The notes beneath the pieces were generated by a model. That model saw only the letters and a program-made list of their open reading frames with translations. It was not told the DNA's origin and did not search any database. DNA of 64,000 bases, taken from assembly GCA_036924835.1 (NCBI GenBank), contig JBAGRR010000001.1, forward strand, positions 3,983,001-4,047,000, given 5' to 3'. Both the position numbers and the translations under genes were made by a program. Below are positions 19,923 to 27,777 of the stretch, piece by piece. This stretch comes from Nitrobacteraceae bacterium AZCC 1564. GTDB taxonomy: Bacteria; Pseudomonadota; Alphaproteobacteria; Rhizobiales; Xanthobacteraceae. Position 1 is the first letter of the stretch, and the number at the start of each line of letters is the position of its first letter.

Positions 19923-20351
19923 TCAGGCACCGACCATCCGGCGTGCAGAGGCTATCACGCTCTCAAGTCCGGTGGTGATGGGGAGGCCCCCGAGATCATC
20001 GGGCGGCAGCCAGCGCGCGTCGTCCAACTCGTCATTGAGCATGATCTCGCCGGAAACCCAGCGCGCGGCAAAAGGCAGGATCACGAAGTGGCCGTGTCCA
20101 CCGGTTCGTGCCGGGAGCGCCTCACGCCAGCCAGCAAGTCCGACAATCTCGATCGCGAGTCCGGTTTCTTCGCGGACCTCGCGGGCGACCGCTTCGGTCA
20201 GGCTCTCGCCAAACTCCACCCGCCCACCGGGGAAGGTGTAGATGCCTTTGGCTGGCTCGCGGGCCCGGCGAACAAGGAGAACCTTGCCGTCGCGGAAGAT
20301 GCCGGCGCTGACGGCGAGCTGGGGCCTGTTCGTTGGGATCTGCGTGGTCAT
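19923..20351 (-). CDS. NUDIX hydrolase
   Basis: 142 aa, complete Nudix box GGRVEFGESLTEAVAREVREETGL (Gx5Ex7REUxEExGU). FPGGRVEFGES and the N-terminal VSAGIFRDGKVLLVRRA resemble small MutT/NudF-like housecleaning enzymes; the nucleotide substrate cannot be told from sequence. Start codon overlaps the stop of the upstream 171-aa gene as ATGA, suggesting cotranslation. Confidence 0.88.
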   Translation of the reverse strand: MTTQIPTNRPQLAVSAGIFRDGKVLLVRRAREPAKGIYTFPGGRVEFGESLTEAVAREVREETGLAIEIVGLAGWREALPARTGGHGHFVILPFAARWVSGEIMLNDELDDARWLPPDDLGGLPITTGLESVIASARRMVGA

Positions 20352-20863
20352 TGCGTCATGATGGTATCGACATCGGCCTCATCGCTGGGGCCGTTGATGA
20401 CCGCACCGGCGTGTGTCACCAGCGGCTTGACCCAGCCGATCGCCTGCTCCGCCAGGGTGATCCGGGTTTTATCCGATTTGGCTTCCCGCATCGCGCCTCC
20501 GACAGCCGTAAGGATCGAGGTCATAGCGCCCGTAATGCTGTCGAATTTATCCCGGATCACAGGATTGGCCGAATCATACACGCTGATCGTGAGGTCGCGG
20601 CCCTTCAGATTTGAAGCCGCGAAATGCTCACGATAGCTCAGGGGGCGCCATTCGAGGAAATCATCCGCGCATTCGGGCATGTCCGGAATCATTTCCAGCA
20701 GCATGATGGCTTCGTTGAAATGATTCAGGTAATCGGTCGCAAGGCCCGTGCGCGGATTGATATTCGCGTCCAGCAACATTCGCTCGCGCTCGGCCGCATC
20801 GAGGTGCGTTATGGGAGGTGCATCGGGGGCAGGGCAGGACATTGCGGGAGCCAAATGAGACAT
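20348..20863 (-). CDS. Conserved hypothetical protein
   Basis: 171 aa soluble protein, Cys-poor, with helical segments (TDYLNHFNEAIMLLEMIPDMPE, then DSITGAMTSILTAVGGAMRE). I do not recognise a named domain. It is translationally coupled (ATGA) to the Nudix gene downstream, and the start region is divergent from the SRAP gene 95 bp away. Confidence 0.7.
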   Translation of the reverse strand: MSHLAPAMSCPAPDAPPITHLDAAERERMLLDANINPRTGLATDYLNHFNEAIMLLEMIPDMPECADDFLEWRPLSYREHFAASNLKGRDLTISVYDSANPVIRDKFDSITGAMTSILTAVGGAMREAKSDKTRITLAEQAIGWVKPLVTHAGAVINGPSDEADVDTIMTQ

Positions 20864-20958
20864 CGCACCGACTGTCGGATAACCCGAGTTAAAAGCGACT
20901 GAACAAGTTCCGCGGTTGTGTAATTTTCCGCCTCCAAATCCCCATTTCGAGTCTTTTT

Positions 20959-21756
20959 ATGTGCGGCCGATACATCATTGCATCACCTCCCGACGTTCTC
21001 CGGCGCCTGTTTGGCTACGGCGAGCAGCCGAACATGCCGGCCCGCTTCAATGTCGCGCCGACCCAGCCGGTGCCCGTCGTGATCTTCGACAATGGCGCCC
21101 GGCATTTTCAACTGATGCGCTGGGCGTTCATGCCGGCCTGGGTCAAGGACCCGCGCCAGTTCGCGCTTGTCATCAACGCGCGGTCGGAAACCATTTTTGA
21201 AAAGCCGTCCTTTCGGAATGCAATCAAGCGCCGCCGCTGTCTTTTGCCCGCGGACGGCTACTACGAATGGCAGACATCGCACGGTGCCAAACAGCCGTTT
21301 TTTATCCACCGCGCCGACGGCCGGCCGGTGGCCTTCGCGGGGGTTGCTGAAACCTGGAGCGGACCGAACGGCGAGGAGGTCGACACGGTGGCGATCGTGA
21401 CAGCCGCAGCCAGGCCGGACATGGCGGTGCTGCATGGCCGCGTGCCGGTCACGATCGATCCCGAAGATTTCGAACGCTGGCTCGATTGCAACGCGATGGA
21501 GGCTGAAATCGCATCCCTGATGGTTGCGCCCGCGGAAGGGACGTTTGTCTGGCACGCGGTGTCGCGGGCAGTGAACAGCGTCGCGAACGATGGTCCGGAA
21601 TTGATCCTGCCGCTGAGCGCCGAAGACCTCGCCGCCTCTGAGGCTCTTGCAGATGCACAGCCGAAAAAGACCCGCAGCAGCGCGCCGAAGCCTAAGTCTT
21701 CCAGTAAGCCAGTGCCGCTTCCGAAGGAAGACGATGCGCAAGGATCGTTGTTCTAG
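20959..21756 (+). CDS. SOS response-associated peptidase (SRAP; YedK/HMCES)
   Basis: 265 aa protein that crosslinks abasic sites in single-stranded DNA through its N-terminal cysteine. Cys2 (MCGRYIIAS), the Asn of FNVAPTQPVPV, the Glu of DGYYEW and the late His region VLHGRVPV are all present. The C-terminal ~40 residues form a Lys/Ser/Pro-rich tail ending in DDAQGSLF; QGSLF resembles a beta-sliding-clamp binding motif at the extreme C terminus. The TAG stop is supplied by the left edge of a CTAG palindrome. Confidence 0.92.
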   Translation: MCGRYIIASPPDVLRRLFGYGEQPNMPARFNVAPTQPVPVVIFDNGARHFQLMRWAFMPAWVKDPRQFALVINARSETIFEKPSFRNAIKRRRCLLPADGYYEWQTSHGAKQPFFIHRADGRPVAFAGVAETWSGPNGEEVDTVAIVTAAARPDMAVLHGRVPVTIDPEDFERWLDCNAMEAEIASLMVAPAEGTFVWHAVSRAVNSVANDGPELILPLSAEDLAASEALADAQPKKTRSSAPKPKSSSKPVPLPKEDDAQGSLF

Positions 21757-21920
21757 TGTCCTGAATCCAAAAGTCCGCCTCATCGTGCAGCACGCTCCGT
21801 AGCGGACTTTGGATTCGAGAGGACACTAGTAAATCTCTGATTCTAGTGTGGTTCAGGTTCAGAAGTTCGCTGGAAGGACTCGCAGGAAAAATCGGGCGAA
21901 CTTCTGAACCACCACACTAG
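21753..21920. repeat. CTAG palindrome pair (composite 4, inverted copy of composite 3)
   Basis: Palindromes 21753-21829 and 21843-21920 with spacer TAAATCTCTGATT (13 bp). Arms are those of composite 3 in reverse order and strand. The left CTAG contributes the TAG stop of the SRAP gene (plus strand) and the right CTAG the TAG stop of nudK (minus strand). Confidence 0.88.
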
Positions 21921-22501
21921 TCCTTAAAGATGTTCAGGGCTGCATACTGCAGCAGCATGATCGTCTTGGCGTCGACGATCCTGCCGTCGTTGGCCATCGC
22001 GAACGCTTCGGTGAACGGCAGTTCGAGGACATCGATATCCTCACCCTCGTGAGTTAGTCCGCCGCCGTTACCGATCCGCATGTGCGGCTCATAAGCCGCG
22101 ACGAAGAAGTGCAGTCTCTCGGTGACGGCGCCGGGGCTCATAAACGCCTCGAAGACCTTCTCGACCTTCTCTATGCGATAGCCTGTTTCCTCCTCAGCCT
22201 CTGCCTTGATGCGCGCCTCGGGTGTATCATCATCGAGGAGACCGGCGGCGGTCTCGATCAATAGGTCGTCATAGCCGTTGACGTAGGCGGGATAGCGAAA
22301 CTGCTTGATGAGCAGCACGGTGCGCTGTGCGAGATTGTAGGGCAGCAATGTCGCGCCATTGCCCCGGTCATAGGTTTCGCGATGTTGGGTCTGCCATTCT
22401 CCGTTCGAGTGCAGCCAATCGAATGTCGTCGTTTTCAGGACATACCAGTTGTCTGACAATAGACGAACGTCCTTGACGCGAATGCGGTCAGCTACACTCA
22501 T
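21917..22501 (-). CDS. nudK: NudK-type NUDIX hydrolase (GDP-mannose / ADP-sugar pyrophosphatase)
   Basis: 194 aa. The Nudix region ETAAGLLDDDTPEARIKAEA followed by EEETGY has the spacing of NudK and ADP-ribose pyrophosphatases. FEAFMSPGAVTERLHFFVA and ETYDRGNGATLLPYN are typical of NudK. Expected to hydrolyse sugar-nucleotide pyrophosphates in the cytoplasm. Last gene of the sua5 - FAD oxidase - GNAT - nudK run; its TAG stop is the edge of a palindromic repeat. Confidence 0.85.
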   Translation of the reverse strand: MSVADRIRVKDVRLLSDNWYVLKTTTFDWLHSNGEWQTQHRETYDRGNGATLLPYNLAQRTVLLIKQFRYPAYVNGYDDLLIETAAGLLDDDTPEARIKAEAEEETGYRIEKVEKVFEAFMSPGAVTERLHFFVAAYEPHMRIGNGGGLTHEGEDIDVLELPFTEAFAMANDGRIVDAKTIMLLQYAALNIFKD

Positions 22502-22528
22502 AAAGGTGGCCTCAGTGGAAGGTATGGA

Positions 22529-22972
22529 TCAGGGTGTCGGCTCGCGCCCGTCGAGCCATTTCGCATACATGATACGCGGCTGTTCATCGTAATCGAGCGT
22601 TTCGTAGAAAGCCTGGGCGTGCGTATTTTCCGGTCGAACCAATAGATGCAGCTTTTCGATGCCGCGTGCGCGCAGCCAGTCTTCCGCTGCGGTGACGATT
22701 GCACGTCCGTACCCATTCTTGCGGTGGTCGGGATCGACAGCGACATAATAGAGCCAGCCACGATGGCCGTCGTGTCCGACCATGACGGTCGCAAGGATCG
22801 ACTGCTGATCGCGTCCGACTAACACAGTGGACTCGGCGCCCTTACGGGCTCTCGCCAGATCGGCCCTGGGATCGTTCCAGGGCCGTGTCAGTTCGCATCG
22901 TTCCCACAACGTGACGATGCCGGCTTCGTCTGCGTCCTCGGCTGTGGAGATGTCGAGGTTGCTTGATGGCAT
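22529..22972 (-). CDS. GNAT family N-acetyltransferase (YpeA-like)
   Basis: 147 aa acetyl-CoA-dependent acyltransferase. The acetyl-CoA loop VDPDHRKNGYGRAIV (Q/RxxGxG/A type) and the C-terminal NTHAQAFYETLDY with the usual Tyr are visible. Acceptor unknown. ATG 22972 lies 15 bp after the FAD oxidase stop; a TTG at 22978 is an alternative. Same strand and tight spacing as its neighbours imply an operon. Confidence 0.85.
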   Translation of the reverse strand: MPSSNLDISTAEDADEAGIVTLWERCELTRPWNDPRADLARARKGAESTVLVGRDQQSILATVMVGHDGHRGWLYYVAVDPDHRKNGYGRAIVTAAEDWLRARGIEKLHLLVRPENTHAQAFYETLDYDEQPRIMYAKWLDGREPTP

Positions 22973-22987
22973 CGTCAAAGACCCGAT

Positions 22988-24427
22988 TTAAAGGACCTTG
23001 CCAGGGTTCATGATGTTGAGCGGGTCGAGGTTGGCCTTGATCGACCGCATGATGGCGAGCGCCACCGGATCCTTGACATGCGGAAGTTCTTCGCGCTTCA
23101 GGATGCCGATGCCGTGCTCGGCGGAGATCGATCCGCCGTGTTTGGCAACGATGCCGTGCACGAGATTGTTCACATCGTGCCAGCGCGCCATGAACCCCGC
23201 CGTGTCGGCTCCGACCGGCTGGCTGACATTGTAGTGGATGTTTCCGTCACCAAGATGACCGAATGCGAACGGGCGCGCGCCGGGAATGAGGTTTGTGACG
23301 GCTGCGTCTGCCTCGATCAGGAAATCCGGCACTGCGGCCACTGGCACCGAGATGTCGTGCTTGATCGACCCGCCCTCGGGCTTCTGTGCCGGGGAGACGA
23401 TTTCCCGCAATTTCCAGAACGCGTTACGTTGGTCGAGGTTTGCTGCCAGCACCGCATCCAGGACAATGCCGTCTTCCATGCCCTGTGCCAGGATCGCCTC
23501 AATCGTGTCGCGTGCATCGTCGCGTGGAGATGAAATCTCCATCAGCACGTACCATGGATGCGGACCAGCCATCGGTGCACGGACGGATGGGCCGTGCTTG
23601 ACTGCGAAATCGATGGCGATCTGGGGCAGTAACTCGAAGCTTGTCAGGCTTCCGGCTGCGGTGTTGCGCGAGATGTCGAGCAGCTTGAGGGCATCGGCGG
23701 GGGATTCGATCGCCGCGAATGCGGTTTCAACAGAGCGCGGTTTGGGAAATATCTTCAACGTCGCGGCGGTAATGATGCCGAGCGTGCCTTCCGCGCCGAC
23801 AAACAGGTCGCGCAGATCATAACCAGTGTTGTCCTTCTTCAGGCTAGAGAGACCGTGCATGATACGGCCGTCCGCCAGCACCACCTCCAGACCAAGCACG
23901 AGATCACGCGCGACGCCGTAAGCAAGCGCTGCAATGCCGCCGGCGTTGGTCGAGAGGTTGCCGCCGATCGTGCAGCTTCCTTCAGCGCCCAGTGACAGCG
24001 GGAAGATCCGATCAGCGTCCGCGGCGGCTTGCTGCGCGTTGACAAGGATCACGCCCGCTTCGACCGTCATGGCGTTGGATTTCGTATCGATGGACCGAAC
24101 TTTGTCCAGCCGGCGCAAAGACACCACGACTTCGCCGTGATGAGGCGTCTGGCCGCCGACGAGACCGGTATTGCCCCCTTGCGGGACGAGCGCTGTCCTG
24201 GTCTCGGTCGCGAGCTTGCAGATGGCGGCAACTTCCGCTGTCGACCCCGGCCTTAGAACAAGAGGCGAGCGGCCCTGATACAGATTGCGCTCCTCGACAA
24301 GGTAAGGGGCCACTTCATGCGGATCGGTCAACGCGTATTTTTCGCCCACGATGGCCGCGAAACGCGCAAGCAGTTCAGGTGAAAGAGTGGACGGCGGTAT
24401 TTGCACGATATTCATGTCTCGATTCAT
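22988..24427 (-). CDS. FAD-linked oxidase, D-2-hydroxyacid dehydrogenase type (GlcD-like)
   Basis: 479 aa flavoprotein of the PCMH family: FAD-binding VPQGGNTGLVGGQTP, GAEGSCTIGGNLSTNAGGIAA and VGAEGTLGIITAATLKIFP, then the C-terminal oxidase domain with FGHLGDGNIHYNVS (His metal site) and AEHGIGILKREEL. Best match is the D-2-hydroxyglutarate or D-lactate dehydrogenase group; the substrate cannot be fixed by eye. Lies 21 bp downstream of sua5 and 15 bp upstream of the GNAT gene. Confidence 0.88.
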   Translation of the reverse strand: MNRDMNIVQIPPSTLSPELLARFAAIVGEKYALTDPHEVAPYLVEERNLYQGRSPLVLRPGSTAEVAAICKLATETRTALVPQGGNTGLVGGQTPHHGEVVVSLRRLDKVRSIDTKSNAMTVEAGVILVNAQQAAADADRIFPLSLGAEGSCTIGGNLSTNAGGIAALAYGVARDLVLGLEVVLADGRIMHGLSSLKKDNTGYDLRDLFVGAEGTLGIITAATLKIFPKPRSVETAFAAIESPADALKLLDISRNTAAGSLTSFELLPQIAIDFAVKHGPSVRAPMAGPHPWYVLMEISSPRDDARDTIEAILAQGMEDGIVLDAVLAANLDQRNAFWKLREIVSPAQKPEGGSIKHDISVPVAAVPDFLIEADAAVTNLIPGARPFAFGHLGDGNIHYNVSQPVGADTAGFMARWHDVNNLVHGIVAKHGGSISAEHGIGILKREELPHVKDPVALAIMRSIKANLDPLNIMNPGKVL

Positions 24428-24448
24428 CTCTGCGGATGTTTGTAAGTT

Positions 24449-25429
24449 TCAAGTTGGAACGGCTGCGCGCCGCAGCCGGTCATTGATTGCTTCGCCAAGT
24501 CCCTCGTCCGGAACCGGCATCACGGCGATGGCACGTGCTCCCTTGGTGTCGAGCGCGCGAAGATAACTGAAAAGGTTGGCTGCCGCTTCCACGAGATCGC
24601 CCGTTGGGGACAAATTCATGGCTGCCGCACCTCCGGAAATTTCGTGAGGGCCAAATGCCAGCAGCGCCTCATCAGGATCCAGATGCTTCGCGTTCAGCCG
24701 CACCGTGGTTCGCGGCGCATAGTGTGAAGCCAGCATGCCTGGTGCCAACGGGTTCGCGTCGGTTGCGTGGGTTTCCTCAGTGATGCGGCTGAGCGGCTCA
24801 CCAAGCACACGCTCGATGTCCTCACGGGGGAGGCCACCCGGCCGCAGCAAAACCGGTGTTTCAAAACATCCGACAATCGTCGATTCGACACCGACGGAGA
24901 CCGGTCCGCCATCGATGATCAGATCAATACGCCCGGCCAGATCGCTGAAGACATGTTCGGCTGTCGTGGGCGAAACATGCCCCGAAATATTGGCTGACGG
25001 CGCGACGACCGGCCGGCCGAACGCGCACAGGATGTCATGCGCAACCGGATGGGCGGGCACACGCACGGCGACAGTATCCAGTCCGGCCGTCGCGAGGTCG
25101 GAGACCGGGCAGCCGGACGCCTTCGGCAGAACCAGCGTGAGTGGTCCCGGCCAGAAGGCTTCAGCGAGACGCAGGCTTCGTTCATCGAACCGGGCAATGT
25201 CCCGCGCCGCCTTCAGATCGCAGACATGGGCAATCAGAGGATTGAACGACGGCCGGCCCTTGGCCGCATACAAGCGCGCGACCGCGCGCGCGTTGGTTGC
25301 GTCGGCGCCCAGGCCGTAGACGGTTTCGGTCGGGAACGCGATCAGCCCGCCAAAGGCCAGGCAGTCTGCGGCGGATTCTGCCGCTGCGCCCTCTGCGGGG
25401 AGAATTGTCGTGGTCAAGCTGGGTTTCAT
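24449..25429 (-). CDS. tsaC: L-threonylcarbamoyladenylate synthase (Sua5 type)
   Basis: 326 aa enzyme making threonylcarbamoyl-AMP for tRNA t6A37. The N-terminal YrdC domain shows GLIAFPTETVYGLGADATN, KGRPSFNPLIAHV and the APSANISGHVSPT block. The extra ~120-residue C-terminal Sua5 domain (GMLASHYAPRTTVRL) makes it the long form. First gene of a four-gene minus-strand run; CTAG palindromes lie directly upstream. Confidence 0.93.
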   Translation of the reverse strand: MKPSLTTTILPAEGAAAESAADCLAFGGLIAFPTETVYGLGADATNARAVARLYAAKGRPSFNPLIAHVCDLKAARDIARFDERSLRLAEAFWPGPLTLVLPKASGCPVSDLATAGLDTVAVRVPAHPVAHDILCAFGRPVVAPSANISGHVSPTTAEHVFSDLAGRIDLIIDGGPVSVGVESTIVGCFETPVLLRPGGLPREDIERVLGEPLSRITEETHATDANPLAPGMLASHYAPRTTVRLNAKHLDPDEALLAFGPHEISGGAAAMNLSPTGDLVEAAANLFSYLRALDTKGARAIAVMPVPDEGLGEAINDRLRRAAVPT

Positions 25430-25448
25430 CTGGAGACTTTACGCCGGG

Positions 25449-25692
25449 CTGGTGGTCCGATTCTAACATTCGCATCCCGTCTCAGCAGGCACCTCCTGCG
25501 AATGTTAGAACCAAAGGACCACTAGCAAATATAAGTTTCTAGTGGAGTTTTGGATTTGACATTCGCTTGACGAACTCGCGACCGGGTAGGTAGCGAATGT
25601 CAAATCCACTCCACTAGCGTGGCTTTTGGCTCTGACCTTCCTTCGAAGAGTGCGCAGCAAAACTGAAAGGAACGTCAGAGCCGCCACACTAG
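25449..25692. repeat. Three CTAG palindromes in a row (composite 5)
   Basis: Palindromes 25449-25525 (left end CTGG), 25539-25617 and 25614-25692. The first two are separated by CAAATATAAGTTT (13 bp); the last two share one CTAG. Arms of the first two match composite 1; the third (GGCTCTGACNTTC type) is the most diverged. They fill the space between sua5 and tRNA-Pro. Confidence 0.82.
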
Positions 25693-25768
25693 TCACTTTT
25701 TTACTCTGTTGATCCTTATACCGCTTCTTGCGGTTTGCGGGAGCCGACGCTATACCGGCCCGGCATGT

Positions 25769-25845
25769 CGGAGTGTGGCTCAGCCCGGTAGAGCACTGCG
25801 TTCGGGACGCAGGGGTCGCAGGTTCAAATCCTGCCACTCCGACCA
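25769..25845 (+). tRNA. tRNA-Pro (CGG)
   Basis: 77-nt cloverleaf: acceptor CGGAGTG / CACTCCG, D-arm with conserved GG, anticodon stem CTGCG / CGCAG with loop TTCGGGA (anticodon CGG), T-arm GCAGG-TTCAAAT-CCTGC, encoded CCA. Its 3' 46 bases form most of the left 47-bp direct repeat of the island that follows. Confidence 0.95.
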
Positions 25846-25846
25846 T
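25800..25846. repeat. attL-like 47-bp direct repeat
   Basis: Starts at GTTCGGGACGCAGGGG inside the anticodon arm of tRNA-Pro and ends one base past the encoded CCA. Identical to 27778-27824. Confidence 0.9.
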
Positions 25847-25904
25847 TTTTCATAGTTTTTTCAGTGAGCCACCTTGCCGAGGGCGAGCACTGCACTCAGC
25901 TTTT

Positions 25905-25926
25905 GGTGCTCCTACGGTACTCCTAC
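25905..25926. repeat. Tandem 11-bp repeats, candidate integrase arm sites
   Basis: GGTGCTCCTAC followed directly by GGTACTCCTAC, 60-80 bp inside the left end. A third copy GGTACTCCTAC sits at 27687-27697, about 80 bp inside the right end. Near-symmetrical placement suggests recombinase arm-type binding sites. Confidence 0.5.
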
Positions 25927-26091
25927 GTCACGTCAACCCAAAACTACGCCCTTCCCGAAAGGGGAAAGCGATTCGTGAGTTTTCTAGTGGCGAAAAAAAT
26001 TCGCTGACGGCGAACAAATTCCATTGTAGGTTCGGTGCGAATCAGACACCTATCATACGTCGAATTAAATCAGGGATAGCCTTCATTCATT

Positions 26092-26279
26092 GGAGACTGG
26101 CAACAGGTCTCCGCGGGGGGCAAGCAATTGCTCCCTACCTACTGGCCGGTTCGCGCTGAGCGTATCGGGCGGGCGAGCGCCGAAGGGGCGCTCGCCCGTA
26201 CATGCAGGGAATACTGTTCTCGCCCTTCCTCAAGGCCCCGAAGGGACTAGCGCTTTTGCTAGTCGGTCAAGAGGAGACC
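26092..26279 (+). ncRNA. Candidate retron msr-msd RNA / structured leader
   Basis: Upstream of the 58-aa gene and packed with hairpins: GGAGAC / GTCTCC (26092-26112); a perfect 12-bp stem CGGGCGAGCGCC / GGCGCTCGCCCG with loop GAAGG (26170-26198); CCCTTC / GAAGGG (26223-26245); and GACTAGC / GCTAGTC with a T-rich loop (26245-26264). GGTCTCC at 26106 can also pair with GGAGACC at 26273-26279, a possible a1/a2 closing pair that would cover the ribosome site of the 58-aa gene. Placement upstream of a retron RT fits msr-msd; boundaries and the branching G are not determined. Confidence 0.5.
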
Positions 26280-26282
26280 CAA

Positions 26283-26459
26283 ATGAGTAATGAGGGTTAT
26301 TTCGATCGAGGACAGCGGCGTACGAAACTAAGTAAGCGGAAGCGGTGGGCAACCATCTTAAAGCGACCGCTCACATTTAAGACGTTGGTGATTGTTGGTG
26401 TTTGGACGACCCGCGTTATTTGGGCCGTCTACCGAATCTCTAAGGTCTTTCGGGAGTAG
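26283..26459 (+). CDS. 58-aa basic single-pass membrane protein, candidate retron effector
   Basis: Strongly basic N-terminal half (RGQRRTKLSKRKRW) followed by one hydrophobic segment at about residues 33-51 (FKTLVIVGVWTTRVIWAVY) and a short basic tail. Inner membrane location is likely. ATG 26283 has a strong AGAGGAGA ribosome site; the longer frame from 26202 is not supported. No family recognised. Position between the structured leader and the XRE gene, its small size and membrane nature are what one expects of a toxin/effector in a tripartite retron, but there is no direct evidence of toxicity. Confidence 0.65.
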   Translation: MSNEGYFDRGQRRTKLSKRKRWATILKRPLTFKTLVIVGVWTTRVIWAVYRISKVFRE

Positions 26460-26488
26460 ACGCCTCCCTGTTTTGTATTGGAGAGAAA

Positions 26489-26797
26489 ATGCTCAACGAA
26501 GCACTGAGATTAATCCGTGTTTATCACGATGCAAAGCAAGGCGACGTTGCGCAGCAGCTTGGCATTTCGAAGTCGTATCTGTCGGAGATCGAGAAGGGAC
26601 GTAAGAAGCCGACGCTTGAGATTGTCGAAAAATACTCTTCAGTGTTTGGAATTCCCGTATCGTCGATCATGTTCTTTTCAGAGCAAATCGAAGGTGGTCG
26701 CTCGTTGACGAACGTTCGTCTTGCGGTGGCAGGAAAGATTGTAAAGCTTCTGAAATTCATTGAAGCGCGCTCGGACCACCTTCATGCCGAGCAATGA
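26489..26797 (+). CDS. XRE (Cro/C1-type) helix-turn-helix regulator
   Basis: 102 aa. Residues about 5-60 form a canonical HTH: IRVYHDAKQGDVAQQLGISK, SYLSEIEKGRKKPTLEIVEK, then FGIPVSSIMFFSEQ. The C-terminal 40 residues are helical and may mediate dimerisation. GGAGAG ribosome site 8 bp before ATG 26489. It overlaps the start of the reverse transcriptase gene by 14 bp, so the two are translationally coupled. Retron RTs associated with Cro/C1-type HTH proteins are known as a separate retron class (type VI in the Mestre scheme, from memory); it may repress the island or neutralise the small membrane protein. Confidence 0.85.
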   Translation: MLNEALRLIRVYHDAKQGDVAQQLGISKSYLSEIEKGRKKPTLEIVEKYSSVFGIPVSSIMFFSEQIEGGRSLTNVRLAVAGKIVKLLKFIEARSDHLHAEQ

Positions 26798-27758
26798 AAA
26801 GCGTTATCCGATTAATCAATCGCCCCTGTTCAAATTGAAAAGGCGCGCAAGACTTGCGCAACTTTTGGGTATCAAGGATCGCGAGCTCCGTTGGCTTACG
26901 AGTAACGCTGACGCCTTATACCGCGAGAAAGATATACCGAAGAAAAACGGAAGCGGTCTTCGTCACATAGAAGACCCCCAACGCCTTCTGAAGCAAGTCC
27001 AATCGAGTCTTGCTCAACTCTTGAGTCGCATCGATCCGCCCGATTTTCTGTTTTGTCCCGTGAAGGGACGTGACTACATCCAGAATGCTGCTCAACATCG
27101 CGGCAACCGTGTTGTGCGTTGTTTAGATATTCATAAATATTTTCCAAATACACGCGCGCGAAGAGTCTTTTGGTTCTTTAATAAGGTCCTTTGCTGCGAA
27201 CGTGATTTGGCAGGAACGCTGACAAAGCTTTCTTGCTATCGGGAGCATTTGCCAACTGGCAGCCCGCTCAGTCCAATTCTGTCATATTATGCGCACTTGG
27301 ATGTCTGGTCGTCCGTTGCACAAATTTGTAAGGCGCACGATTGTGTGCTGACGGTGTACATCGACGACGTCACCATATCGGGAGCGAAGGTTGGCGACGC
27401 GATGATGTGGGAAATCAGACGGGCGATCCATCGCGCCGGTCTGCGCTATCACAAGGAAAAGCTCTACGTGGAGCGTCCTGCCGAAATAACCGGCGTCATT
27501 GTCGATGGGGGAACGTTGATGCCGCCCCACCGCCAGCACAAAAAAATTCGAATTGGCGAGGCGATCCTGAAGACGGAAAAGACGCAATTTCTTGCGCAAA
27601 AAATTTCAGGTCAGCTCACTGGGCTAAAGGGACAACTCGAACAGATACGCATTCAAGGTAAGACGCCACAGCCGACAAGATCACTTGGTACTCCTACCCC
27701 TGCATTTTCTGCATCTGTTCACGTGTTTTCGTTGGGTCGATATGAAATAATTCAATGA
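26784..27758 (+). CDS. Retron-type reverse transcriptase
   Basis: 324 aa. RT motifs in order: region-X NAAQH (101-105, matching retron NAxxH), motif A LDIHKYFPN with Asp115, motif B LPTGSPLSPILS (156-167), catalytic YIDD at 192-195, and ITG at 235-237 in the position of the retron region-Y VTG triplet. These two retron-specific motifs argue against group II intron, DGR or Abi RTs. ATG 26784 lies inside the XRE reading frame; an upstream in-frame start at 26760 is less likely. The last ~25 residues, which include codons over the arm-like repeat GGTACTCCTAC, look unlike RT sequence and may not be native. Expected to make msDNA from the adjacent leader RNA. Confidence 0.88.
   Translation: MPSNEKRYPINQSPLFKLKRRARLAQLLGIKDRELRWLTSNADALYREKDIPKKNGSGLRHIEDPQRLLKQVQSSLAQLLSRIDPPDFLFCPVKGRDYIQNAAQHRGNRVVRCLDIHKYFPNTRARRVFWFFNKVLCCERDLAGTLTKLSCYREHLPTGSPLSPILSYYAHLDVWSSVAQICKAHDCVLTVYIDDVTISGAKVGDAMMWEIRRAIHRAGLRYHKEKLYVERPAEITGVIVDGGTLMPPHRQHKKIRIGEAILKTEKTQFLAQKISGQLTGLKGQLEQIRIQGKTPQPTRSLGTPTPAFSASVHVFSLGRYEIIQ
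27687..27697. repeat. Right-end copy of the 11-bp arm-like repeat
   Basis: GGTACTCCTAC, identical to 25916-25926, overlapping codons 302-305 of the reverse transcriptase. Confidence 0.45.
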
Positions 27759-27777
27759 TTTAGATAGGCGTGACAAA

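Noticed and set aside
26760-27758. Group II intron or diversity-generating retroelement as source of the RT
   Set aside because: No maturase or endonuclease domain, no intron domain V-like structure or template/variable repeat noticed; NAAQH and ITG point to retrons.
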